DNA of 30,566 nucleotides from a virus: positions 1-30,566 of IMG/VR virus record IMGVR_UViG_3300020419_000059. The stretch is one strand, 5' to 3'. The notes beneath the pieces were generated by a model. The model did not search any database, was not told where the DNA came from, and saw nothing but the letters and a program-made list of their open reading frames with translations. Within the stretch, counting starts at the first letter, position 1. The number at the start of each line of letters is the position of its first letter. The translations under genes were made by a program, and so were the position numbers. Below, piece by piece: positions 1-6,069 of the stretch.

Positions 1-1
1 T

Positions 2-43
2 CGTTATCCTGAATCTAATTATTGGACACAGGATACCACATGA
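2..43 (+). CDS. 3' end of an upstream gene (partial, unknown)
   Basis: An open frame enters from the left edge and ends at the TGA at 41-43, giving only 13 residues (RYPESNYWTQDTT). Its stop overlaps the ATG of the next gene as ATGA, the usual layout of translationally coupled phage genes; this is the main reason to believe the frame. A second frame is also open to 62, so the assignment is tentative. The product cannot be identified from so short a tail. Confidence 0.4.
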   Translation, partial: RYPESNYWTQDTT

Positions 44-501
44 GATTAAAAAGAAGATCTAAAAAGAAAGGCCCAGTACAAGCAAAAAAAATATCTTATG
101 ATGGAATTAAATTTGCATCCGGTCTTGAAAGATATACTTATATGGCTTTAAAAAAAGCAAAGCTATTTGAAGGTTATGAAAACGAAGTGTTTCAGCTTAT
201 AAAAGGATTTAACTTTAATAATATATCATATGAAAAACAAGCTAATGGTAAAGGTGAATATGTTGATAGAGGACAAAAAAAAATATTAGGTATAAAATAT
301 ACACCTGATTTTGTTGGCAAAGACTATATAATAGAATGTAAAGGGAGAGCTAACGAGTCTTTTCCTATAAGATGGAAATTATTTAAATTATGGCTCACGA
401 AAAACAATATTGGAAAGACGCTTTACAAACCGCAAAATCAGAAAGAAGTGGACAGGACAGTGGATTTGATAAAGCAGCAGAGAAAAAGAAATCAAGGTTA
501 A
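40..501 (+). CDS. PD-(D/E)XK nuclease (DUF1064 / T7 endonuclease I-like)
   Basis: A 153-residue basic protein. The core reads YTPDFVG...IIECKG, giving Asp90, Glu99 and Lys101 in the D-x8-E-x-K spacing of the PD-(D/E)XK nuclease fold; Glu30 in SGLERY is a plausible first acidic residue. Phage proteins of this kind (DUF1064 and T7 endonuclease I relatives) cut branched or recombination-intermediate DNA, so a Holliday-junction resolvase or debranching role is inferred. The N-terminus is rich in Lys and Arg, fitting DNA binding. The ATG at 40 is preferred over the in-frame TTG at 22 because it overlaps the upstream stop as ATGA and has an AGGA six bases upstream. Its stop overlaps the next ATG as TAATG. 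Fold call likely; exact substrate unknown. Confidence 0.72.
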   Translation: MRLKRRSKKKGPVQAKKISYDGIKFASGLERYTYMALKKAKLFEGYENEVFQLIKGFNFNNISYEKQANGKGEYVDRGQKKILGIKYTPDFVGKDYIIECKGRANESFPIRWKLFKLWLTKNNIGKTLYKPQNQKEVDRTVDLIKQQRKRNQG

Positions 502-623
502 TGTACAATAGGCGGCTCTTGCAAAGAGAAGTTAAAGAACTGCTTAATAAAAAAATTATAAAGTATGGAGAAATCGTTAGACTTCATAGAAAATATGGAA
601 TTCAGTCTACAGGATCATTATAA
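501..623 (+). CDS. Small basic hypothetical protein (40 aa)
   Basis: Starts at the ATG in a TAATG junction with the nuclease gene, which favours this start over the in-frame ATG at 390 that would overlap the nuclease by 112 bases. The product is 40 residues, basic and probably helical (LLQREVKELLNKKIIKYGEI). No family is recognised. Its place in a run of overlapping + strand genes and the coupled start argue for translation; the short length keeps the call uncertain. Confidence 0.5.
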   Translation: MYNRRLLQREVKELLNKKIIKYGEIVRLHRKYGIQSTGSL

Positions 624-693
624 AGAGCGAATAAATTGGCACATGAAAATGTTAAAATATTATTTAGATGAAAAGTACAGGTTGGGAACTTAG
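595..693 (+). CDS. Tiny hypothetical ORF (32 aa)
   Basis: A 32-residue frame (begins MEFSLQDHYKERINWH, ends DEKYRLGT) bridges 501-623 and 668-811, overlapping the first by 29 bases and the second by 26. The charged, aromatic-rich helical sequence looks protein-like, and without it the stretch 624-667 would be empty in an otherwise gapless operon. No function can be given. It could instead be the out-of-frame tail of the preceding gene if a frameshift occurs; nothing in the sequence (no clear slippery heptamer) proves that. Confidence 0.4.
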   Translation: MEFSLQDHYKERINWHMKMLKYYLDEKYRLGT

Positions 694-811
694 CGCAGGA
701 TTATATCCTGGTGTTCTTATAGGAATAAGAAGCTACACAGAAAAAAAATTTACAGAACACGTTTTTTATTTACCATTTATAGAATTATGTTTAACAATAC
801 ATTATGAATGA
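668..811 (+). CDS. Small conserved-looking phage protein (47 aa)
   Basis: Reads MKSTGWELSAGLYPGVLIGI, then RSYTEKKFTEHVFYLPFIEL and a short CLTIHYE tail. The GWELS-GxYPGxLxGxR pattern resembles small hypothetical proteins I recall from aquatic phages, with a beta-rich, partly hydrophobic sequence but no clear membrane helix. It overlaps its downstream neighbour by 8 bases. Function unknown; no catalytic motif or signal peptide is visible. Confidence rests on residue composition, the tight fit in the operon and the remembered family resemblance. Confidence 0.6.
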   Translation: MKSTGWELSAGLYPGVLIGIRSYTEKKFTEHVFYLPFIELCLTIHYE

Positions 812-965
812 AGAAGCATTAGAAGAATATATTAGAAAACATTATCCTAGAATGTTTAAAAATAAACCTGTTATTATAGAAGAACAAGAAAAATTTATTA
901 CAGTTAAATACAACAAGGACGCAAGTCCTATAATATTAAGTAAAGATGTACTCAAAATTATATGA
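804..965 (+). CDS. Small acidic hypothetical protein (53 aa)
   Basis: Begins MNEEALEEYIRKHYPRMF and continues with a charged, Ile-rich stretch (VIIEEQEKFITVKY) ending SKDVLKII. It overlaps both neighbours (8 bases upstream, 20 downstream), as is usual in this operon. It has no cysteines, signal peptide or membrane segment and matches no family I recognise. Gene reality is supported by the unbroken frame, plausible composition and exact tiling with its neighbours. Confidence 0.55.
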   Translation: MNEEALEEYIRKHYPRMFKNKPVIIEEQEKFITVKYNKDASPIILSKDVLKII

Positions 966-1161
966 TATGTTATTAAAATCTGCAAAAGCAGATAAATCAA
1001 AAGCAATGCTCAGCTTAGATTTGTTAAGTGAAAAAGCTGCTGGTATAGGAGATCATTCAACAGATGATTTTTATAAAAATGCAGAACAAGCTTTGCAAAT
1101 GTTAGTTGATGCTGACGATAGAATTGAAGCACTAAAAATTTATTTTGATGAAGGAAAGTAA
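946..1161 (+). CDS. Small helical hypothetical protein (71 aa)
   Basis: An acidic, all-helical protein (MYSKLYDMLLKSAKADKSKA at the start; GIGDHSTDDFYKNAEQAL in the middle; DADDRIEALKIYFDEGK at the end). Similar short proteins sit beside nucleotide-metabolism genes in other marine phages as far as I recall, but no function is known to me. It overlaps the genes on both sides. An alternative in-frame ATG at 967 would shorten it by seven residues; the upstream ATG is kept because the N-terminal residues continue the helix pattern. Confidence 0.68.
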   Translation: MYSKLYDMLLKSAKADKSKAMLSLDLLSEKAAGIGDHSTDDFYKNAEQALQMLVDADDRIEALKIYFDEGK

Positions 1162-1366
1162 ACTATTAGAAATGCAAAATAAAGTTGAAGCGTTAGGAAG
1201 TGCTTTAACAAGGGTAATTAATGAAATGACTAATCTTAAAGATTTAAGTATTGGTACAATGGAATTAGTAAAAAAATTACCTGATTACGATAAGGCTTTA
1301 GAAGAATTAAAAGAACAATATAAAAAGAAAAAAGATGAGTCTATTCAAACAAAGGATACCGTATAA
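1148..1366 (+). CDS. Small coiled-coil hypothetical protein (72 aa)
   Basis: A Lys/Glu-rich protein with heptad-like spacing of Leu, Met and Val (LLEMQNKVEALGSALTRVI; YDKALEELKEQYKKKKDE), suggesting one or two coiled-coil helices. The ATG at 1148 is chosen over the TTG at 1145. It overlaps the gene upstream by 14 bases and nrdB by 32 bases, so its translation may be coupled to the reductase. No enzyme motif is present. Function unknown; a small regulatory or scaffold partner is possible but unsupported. Confidence 0.6.
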   Translation: MKESKLLEMQNKVEALGSALTRVINEMTNLKDLSIGTMELVKKLPDYDKALEELKEQYKKKKDESIQTKDTV

Positions 1367-2303
1367 GCCATTTGAATATCCTGAATATTACACAGATGGT
1401 TGGCTGAAACAAGCACAAGCATTTTGGTTGCATACAGAAATACCTATGCAAGGTGATATTAAAGATTGGAATGAAAAATTAACTTCAGAAGAAAAAAACT
1501 TAGTTGGTAACATCCTTTTAGGATTTGCACAAACTGAATGTGCTGTATCAGATTATTGGACACAGAAAGTAGTTAGGTGGTTTCCAAAACACGAAATACA
1601 ACAAATGGCCATGATGTTTGGTTCACAAGAAACAATACACGCAGTTGCTTATTCTTATTTAAATGAAACATTAGGATTAGAAAACTTTGAAGCATTTTTA
1701 CATGAACCTGCTACAGCCGCTAGATTTGATAATCTTGTTAGTTATAGTGGTACTGACCCTGTAGGTATTGGTAAATCTTTAGCTGTATTCAGTGCATTTG
1801 CTGAAGGTGTGTCTTTGTATTCAGCATTTGCTGTGCTTTATAGTTTTCAATTACGTAATTTACTTAAAGGTATAGGACAACAAATGAAATGGTCTGTAAG
1901 AGATGAATCGTTACATTCTAAAATGGGTTGTCAATTATTTAGGCATATGTGCCAAGAAACTAAAGGATTACAAAATGATGCTCATGAACACATTATTAAA
2001 GCGGCCTCAACAATGCTTGAAGCAGAAGAAAGATATATTGATAAAATGTTTGAACAAGGAGATATTGAAAACCTCAAAGCTTACGACCTCAAACAATTTA
2101 TTAGAAAAAGGCTTAACGAAAAAATTGTTGAGCTCGGTTACAGCAACCAACGGGGGCACTTTGAATTTGACGAAATCGCAGCAAGCAATCTTGACTGGTT
2201 CTACCATCTTACCGGGGGGCACACTCATACTGATTTTTTTGCTGTTAGGCCTACTGATTACTCGAAGGCTAACGAAGGAGAAGATTTTGAAGATATTTGG
2301 TAG
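1335..2303 (+). CDS. nrdB: Ribonucleotide reductase class I, small (radical) subunit
   Basis: A 322-residue ferritin-like di-metal protein that generates the tyrosyl radical used by NrdA to reduce ribonucleotides to deoxyribonucleotides for phage DNA synthesis. Metal ligands are visible as Glu68 (QTECAVSDYW), Glu99 and His102 (QETIHAVAYSYL), Glu157 (FAEGVS), Glu191 and His194 (RDESLH); the radical Tyr is Tyr106. The 31-residue gap from Glu68 to Glu99 and the 34-residue gap from Glu157 to Glu191 equal the E. coli spacings (84-115, 204-238). The first ligand is Glu where E. coli has Asp84. The C-terminal tail ends GEDFEDIW, the flexible tail that docks onto the large subunit. Base use changes sharply near 2077-2230. 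nrdA follows three small genes later, so the two are probably co-transcribed. Confidence 0.96.
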   Translation: MSLFKQRIPYKPFEYPEYYTDGWLKQAQAFWLHTEIPMQGDIKDWNEKLTSEEKNLVGNILLGFAQTECAVSDYWTQKVVRWFPKHEIQQMAMMFGSQETIHAVAYSYLNETLGLENFEAFLHEPATAARFDNLVSYSGTDPVGIGKSLAVFSAFAEGVSLYSAFAVLYSFQLRNLLKGIGQQMKWSVRDESLHSKMGCQLFRHMCQETKGLQNDAHEHIIKAASTMLEAEERYIDKMFEQGDIENLKAYDLKQFIRKRLNEKIVELGYSNQRGHFEFDEIAASNLDWFYHLTGGHTHTDFFAVRPTDYSKANEGEDFEDIW

Positions 2304-2305
2304 TT

Positions 2306-2458
2306 ATGAAAAAAATAAGTAAAAATAAATTTAGACAGTGGAAATTAAAGCAACCTTTATGGCTGCAACTTTTAATTGAAATACTTATTTTTATATTTAT
2401 ATTTTGGGTATTAAATTTAATATTTAATCCCTTTGGATACAGAATAACACCGTGGTAA
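2306..2458 (+). CDS. Small single-pass membrane protein (50 aa)
   Basis: A short gene two bases after the nrdB stop. A basic N-terminus (MKKISKNKFRQWKLKQ) is followed by a hydrophobic helix of about 20 residues (roughly 21-42, rich in Ile, Leu and Phe) and a short C-terminal tail ending GYRITPW. By the positive-inside rule the N-terminus should lie in the cytoplasm. No family is recognised. Its length and single helix would suit a membrane-targeted accessory or holin-like protein, but no lysis gene is seen nearby and I do not claim that role. Confidence 0.6.
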   Translation: MKKISKNKFRQWKLKQPLWLQLLIEILIFIFIFWVLNLIFNPFGYRITPW

Positions 2459-2468
2459 AAAAAATAAA

Positions 2469-2795
2469 ATGAAAAAATTATTATTATTATTATTATTTAG
2501 TGCAGCATCATATGCTCAAAGCAATGAAATATATGGACTATGGTATAATGCTGAAGGAGAGTTTGTTAAGATATTTGAAAATGATACTTTTAATAGATTT
2601 ACTGTAGAGGTTGGTACAAGAAAAAAAATAACCGTATCAACGGGAACAATAGAATATGTTAATAAAGAATTACGTATTGTAAGAAAAGATACAGTAGATA
2701 GCTACAACCTTTGTTATTATATAGGTAATGAAACTATGGTTGTATGCAGACCAAGATCGCAACAAGCATGGTTATGGCAGAAGATAAGCAACTAA
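2469..2795 (+). CDS. Secreted small protein with Sec signal peptide
   Basis: A 108-residue protein beginning with a textbook signal peptide: Lys2-Lys3, six consecutive Leu, and a cleavage site at SYA|Q (Ala16-Gln17), the pattern common in Flavobacteriia exported proteins. There is no lipobox Cys, so the mature protein should be soluble in the periplasm. The mature part begins NEIYGLWYNAEGEFVKIF and alternates in a beta-strand pattern, like small lipocalin-like or META-like barrels that open with a G-x-W motif; this comparison is weak. It lies between nrdB and nrdA, and its last 22 bases overlap the next gene. An exported product in a nucleotide-metabolism operon is odd; a moron or superinfection-exclusion role is speculation. 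Confidence 0.75.
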   Translation: MKKLLLLLLFSAASYAQSNEIYGLWYNAEGEFVKIFENDTFNRFTVEVGTRKKITVSTGTIEYVNKELRIVRKDTVDSYNLCYYIGNETMVVCRPRSQQAWLWQKISN

Positions 2796-3145
2796 AAAGA
2801 ATTTGCAATGTTTGCAAAAAAAATAAAGAAAACAAACACTTTAAACATGAAGGTAAAAAAACATGTGCTAGGTGTGAGTTCCGTTGGAAAACATCTTTTA
2901 TAAGGTTATTAGTACACGATAGAAGATTAACAGCCAAAGAAAGATTATCAAATAGACTAGGATATATGGGTTCTGCTTTTATAATGTTATCACCTTACAT
3001 ATTAAACTATGGCAATATAGGTGCTATAACATATATACTTGGAGGTTTGTTATTAACTCCTCAAGTATGGATTGCAAAACAATGGAACTTAGTTATAATA
3101 AATATTAACTTAGTAGTAGGTTATATAATGTATATATTATTATAG
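2774..3145 (+). CDS. Zinc-ribbon membrane protein, unknown function
   Basis: The N-terminal part carries two CxxC knuckles (CNVC and CARC, Cys11/14 and Cys31/34), a likely zinc ribbon of the kind seen in small nucleic-acid-binding phage proteins. The second half is hydrophobic, with about three membrane helices (from GYMGSAFIMLSPYIL through GAITYILGGLLL to the C-terminal NLVVGYIMYILL). The start at 2774 (MAEDKQLK) is preferred because longer starts at 2744 and 2768 increase overlap with the upstream gene. The last helices faintly recall PnuC-like small transport proteins (KQWNLVIININLVVGY), which would fit a nucleotide-metabolism operon, but the protein is too short to be a full transporter. 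Function unknown. Confidence 0.65.
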   Translation: MAEDKQLKRICNVCKKNKENKHFKHEGKKTCARCEFRWKTSFIRLLVHDRRLTAKERLSNRLGYMGSAFIMLSPYILNYGNIGAITYILGGLLLTPQVWIAKQWNLVIININLVVGYIMYILL

Positions 3146-3146
3146 T

Positions 3147-4889
3147 ATGTGGAATAATGAATGGGTAAAAGGTCAAGACTATCCTGCATGGGGGGATACT
3201 GATGTTTATAAAAAAACTATATCAGGAGGTTATCTTGTTAATGGAGAATCTCCTCGCGATGCTTATACTAGAGTTGCTAAGACTGTAGCTAAAAGACTTT
3301 ATAAACCTGAAATGGCTGATAAGTTTTTTGACTATATATGGAAAGGATGGCTTTGCTTAGCTTCGCCTGTGCTGTCTAATACAGGAACCGATAGAGGTTT
3401 ACCAATAAGTTGTTTTGGTATTGATGTAGGAGATAGTATAATGGAAATAGGTAATAAGAATTTAGAAATGATGTTGCTCGCAAAACACGGTGGGGGAGTT
3501 GGCATTGGAGTTAATATGATTAGACCTGCCGGATCTAAAATTACAGGTAATGGAACATCAGACGGCGTTGTCCCTTTTTGCAAAATCTACGACTCAACTA
3601 TACTCGCAACCAATCAAGGTTCAGTTAGAAGAGGAGCTGCTAGCGTTAATATCAATATTGAACACAATGACTTCCTCGAATGGTTGGAAATTAGAGAACC
3701 CAAAGGTGATGTCAACAGGCAATCTCTTAACTTACATCAGTGTGCTGTCGTTGGCGATAAGTTTATGCGAAAACTTGAACAAGGAAATCCAGATGCAAGG
3801 AATAAGTGGTCCAAACTCATCCAAAAACGTAAAGCAACTGGAGAACCATATATCTTGTTTAAAGGAAATACAAACAAAAACAATCCAGAAGCATATAAGA
3901 AAAATAGTTTAAAGGTACATATGACTAACATATGTAGTGAAATTGTATTACATACAGATGAGTCACACAGTTTTGTTTGCTGTTTGTCATCTGTAAATCT
4001 AGATAAATATAATGAATGGAAGAATACGAATTTAATATACGACGCGACCTGGTTCCTGGACGGTGTGCTCGAAGAATTTATTCAGAGGGCAAAGAATATG
4101 AAGGGATTCGAATGCTCTGTTCGCAGTGCGGAGAAGGGCAGGGCTCTTGGACTTGGTGTCCTTGGGTGGCACAGCCTGTTGCAAAAGAGCGGAATATCTT
4201 TCGAAGGTTTATTAGCACAATTCAAAACGCGAGAAATATTTTCAAAAATAAAAATTGAAACTGAACGTGCTTCAAGAGCTCTTGCAGAAACATATGGTGA
4301 GCCCTTGTGGTGTGTGGGTACTGGTATGCGTAATACTCATTTAAGAGCAGTAGCACCTACCGTATCTAATAGTAAGTTAGCGGGTAATACGTCAGCTGGT
4401 ATTGAACCATGGGCTGCAAATGTATTTACAGAACAATCAGCTAAGGGGACATTTATAAGAAAAAATAATGAACTTAAAAAAGCACTTAGAAAAATTGGTA
4501 TTGACTATAAAGAAACTTGGGACAAAATTTTGGAAGATGGTGGATCCGTTCAAGGACTTAAAGAACTCGATGGATGGTTTTACGATGAAAGAGGACGATT
4601 AAACCAAGAAGAAGGAGAACCGATAAAAAATGTATTTAAAACTTTTAAAGAAATAAATCAACTTGAACTTGTAAGGCAAGCCGGTATACGGCAGGATTAC
4701 ATAGATCAATCTGTTTCACTTAACCTGGCATTTCCATCCGAGGCAACCCCCAGATGGATTAATCAGGTGCATGTTGAAGCATGGAAGCGCGGAATCAAAA
4801 CTCTTTATTATATGAGAACTGAATCCGTGCTGAGGGGAGATATAGCCGCAGCAGCTATGGATCCCAACTGTTTAAGCTGCGATGGTTAA
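3147..4889 (+). CDS. nrdA: Ribonucleotide reductase class I, large (catalytic) subunit
   Basis: A 580-residue catalytic subunit that reduces ribonucleoside diphosphates (triphosphates cannot be excluded) with the radical supplied by NrdB. Key residues are present: Cys89 (PISCFG, E. coli Cys225); Asn261, Cys263 and Glu265 (NICSEI, the Asn437/Cys439/Glu441 set); Cys278 or Cys279 (VCCLSSVNL, Cys462); Tyr554-Tyr555 (TLYYMRT, the radical-transfer pair); and a C-terminal CLSC (Cys575, Cys578) for re-reduction by thioredoxin or glutaredoxin. The protein starts almost at the catalytic barrel, so the N-terminal ATP-cone is missing, as in many phage enzymes; feedback inhibition by dATP is probably lost. 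Three higher-GC patches lie inside it (about 3560-3800, 4026-4205, 4675-4886). It starts two bases after the preceding stop. Confidence 0.97.
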   Translation: MWNNEWVKGQDYPAWGDTDVYKKTISGGYLVNGESPRDAYTRVAKTVAKRLYKPEMADKFFDYIWKGWLCLASPVLSNTGTDRGLPISCFGIDVGDSIMEIGNKNLEMMLLAKHGGGVGIGVNMIRPAGSKITGNGTSDGVVPFCKIYDSTILATNQGSVRRGAASVNINIEHNDFLEWLEIREPKGDVNRQSLNLHQCAVVGDKFMRKLEQGNPDARNKWSKLIQKRKATGEPYILFKGNTNKNNPEAYKKNSLKVHMTNICSEIVLHTDESHSFVCCLSSVNLDKYNEWKNTNLIYDATWFLDGVLEEFIQRAKNMKGFECSVRSAEKGRALGLGVLGWHSLLQKSGISFEGLLAQFKTREIFSKIKIETERASRALAETYGEPLWCVGTGMRNTHLRAVAPTVSNSKLAGNTSAGIEPWAANVFTEQSAKGTFIRKNNELKKALRKIGIDYKETWDKILEDGGSVQGLKELDGWFYDERGRLNQEEGEPIKNVFKTFKEINQLELVRQAGIRQDYIDQSVSLNLAFPSEATPRWINQVHVEAWKRGIKTLYYMRTESVLRGDIAAAAMDPNCLSCDG

Positions 4890-4904
4890 TTTAAATTCAA
4901 TATT

Positions 4905-5105
4905 ATGGCAAAAAGATTTACTTTTTCAGATGCTAAAGCAAAGATTAAAGAGTTAGAAGAACAAATAAAAAAGAAAGCAGGTGATGCTATTCTTGATACT
5001 TCTGATAATGTTTTCTCTGCTAAAGAACTTAAAAGAATTAAGTTTTTAGAAGCATGGGCAATATTAGGACCTATAGTAGGTATACTAATAGGATTAATAT
5101 TTTAA
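4905..5105 (+). CDS. Small membrane-anchored coiled-coil protein (66 aa)
   Basis: Last gene of the + strand operon, 15 bases after nrdA. Residues 8-25 (SDAKAKIKELEEQIKKK) form a charged, probably coiled helix; residues 48-66 (from FLEAWAILGPIVG to the C-terminus) form one hydrophobic helix with Gly-rich packing faces. It has no signal peptide, so the N-terminus is likely cytoplasmic. The size and layout would suit a spanin-like or holin-like protein, but there is no supporting neighbour and no motif. Five bases after the stop lies the shared terminator. Confidence 0.7.
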   Translation: MAKRFTFSDAKAKIKELEEQIKKKAGDAILDTSDNVFSAKELKRIKFLEAWAILGPIVGILIGLIF

Positions 5106-5109
5106 ATAT

Positions 5110-5138
5110 AAGGGGGGCTTAGCGGCCCCCTTTTTTTT
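5110..5138 (+). terminator. Rho-independent terminator between convergent arms
   Basis: The left arm AAGGGGG (5110-5116) pairs with CCCCCTT (5126-5132) around a small GC-containing loop, and eight T residues (5131-5138) follow on the + strand. It ends the nrd operon. On the - strand the stem is followed only by TTATATTTAAAAT, so termination of the late operon there would be weaker. It separates the two converging transcription units, and the late operon's last stop codon (5137-5139) lies inside the T run. Confidence 0.9.
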
Positions 5139-6057
5139 ATCTTTTTCTTCTTCTATTACTATTAGTTCTTGTTCCCGCATCAGGCGTTAATACATTTAAA
5201 AGTCTTGAAATAATAGTTCCGGTGCCACCTGGCCTTCTATATCTTTTGGCGTCAGCTTGATTATCTGTTGGGCCTAATAAAATTTTATTATTTAACATTT
5301 TATTTCTAGCCCTTATAGATTCATTAGCAGAAGGATCTAAAGTTTCTGGTCCTTTAGGAGGATCAACAGTCTTTTTAATTTCTTCTGTAGTTTTATCCTC
5401 AATTATTTTTTTCTGTTTTTTCCTAGGGTCATCTGGGTATTCTTGTTTAGGTATATTCGTCTCAACAGTTAGATCATCCATAGGTATTGGTTTAATAGTA
5501 TTAGTATATACATCAAACTTATCTTTATATTCGTTTTCTGGAGTCATTCTTGTTCCTGAAAATTGAAATGGGTCTGTAGCATTATATGTTTCACCAGTAG
5601 GTTTACCTTTATCATCAAGTTTAGCAACATTTTGAATAGTACCACTGCCTTCTTTTCTGTAATATCTATCTTTTATTACACCTTTTTTATCTTCATTACC
5701 CGTAAGATCTAAAAGCACATTTCCAAAAGCAGTATTGAATCTATCTTTCCTGTTTCGCATAAAATCTTGTGCTTGTTCATCACTCATTAATTTTCTAGCA
5801 CCAATTCTTTTAGCTCTTCTTTCTCTTCTAGCGTCTTTTCTGTTTTGTCTTGCTACTGCTTTTTGTCTTCTTTTATCATTAGGGTCACGTTTGCTTCCTA
5901 AAGTAAACTCCCCTCCGTCAAAAGATTCAACTTCCCCCTCTAATTTATTTGCTCGTTTTGCATCTGATTGTGTTCTATAAGCCCCAACAACCCTATCTTT
6001 TCGATCACCTAAAATTTTTTCTCTTAATTCTTTTTCGTGTTCTTTAGTATGTGCCAT
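5137..6057 (-). CDS. Very basic, probably disordered late protein
   Basis: A 306-residue protein, last in the late operon. Residues 56-89 are dominated by Arg and Lys (DKRRQKAVARQNRKDARRER is the densest part), and the C-terminus ends NRRRKR. The middle is rich in Pro, Asp, Lys and Thr with few hydrophobic residues, so most of the chain is likely disordered. It starts at ATG 6057, 12 bases after the 2051-residue gene, behind an A/T leader (AATAATT). The composition suits a nucleic-acid-binding virion protein, perhaps packaged with the DNA or ejection proteins; this is inferred from composition and place only. No family recognised. Confidence 0.75.
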   Translation of the reverse strand: MAHTKEHEKELREKILGDRKDRVVGAYRTQSDAKRANKLEGEVESFDGGEFTLGSKRDPNDKRRQKAVARQNRKDARRERRAKRIGARKLMSDEQAQDFMRNRKDRFNTAFGNVLLDLTGNEDKKGVIKDRYYRKEGSGTIQNVAKLDDKGKPTGETYNATDPFQFSGTRMTPENEYKDKFDVYTNTIKPIPMDDLTVETNIPKQEYPDDPRKKQKKIIEDKTTEEIKKTVDPPKGPETLDPSANESIRARNKMLNNKILLGPTDNQADAKRYRRPGGTGTIISRLLNVLTPDAGTRTNSNRRRKR

Positions 6058-6069
6058 AATTATTATTTG

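Noticed and set aside
390-500. Upstream in-frame ATG extending the 40-residue gene at 501 to 77 residues
   Set aside because: It would overlap the nuclease gene by 112 bases, while the ATG at 501 sits in a TAATG stop-start junction typical of this phage.
1903-2322. 139-residue + strand frame inside the 3' half of nrdB
   Set aside because: Shifted reading of an intact nrdB, which carries all catalytic residues; no independent start signal or family.
3147-4889. A degraded or composite (pseudogene) nrdA because of its composition islands
   Set aside because: The frame is continuous and the expected active-site and radical-transfer residues are all present.
5110-5138. Phage attachment site or origin at the convergence point
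   Set aside because: The structure is fully explained as a terminator, and no integrase, iterons or direct repeats are nearby.
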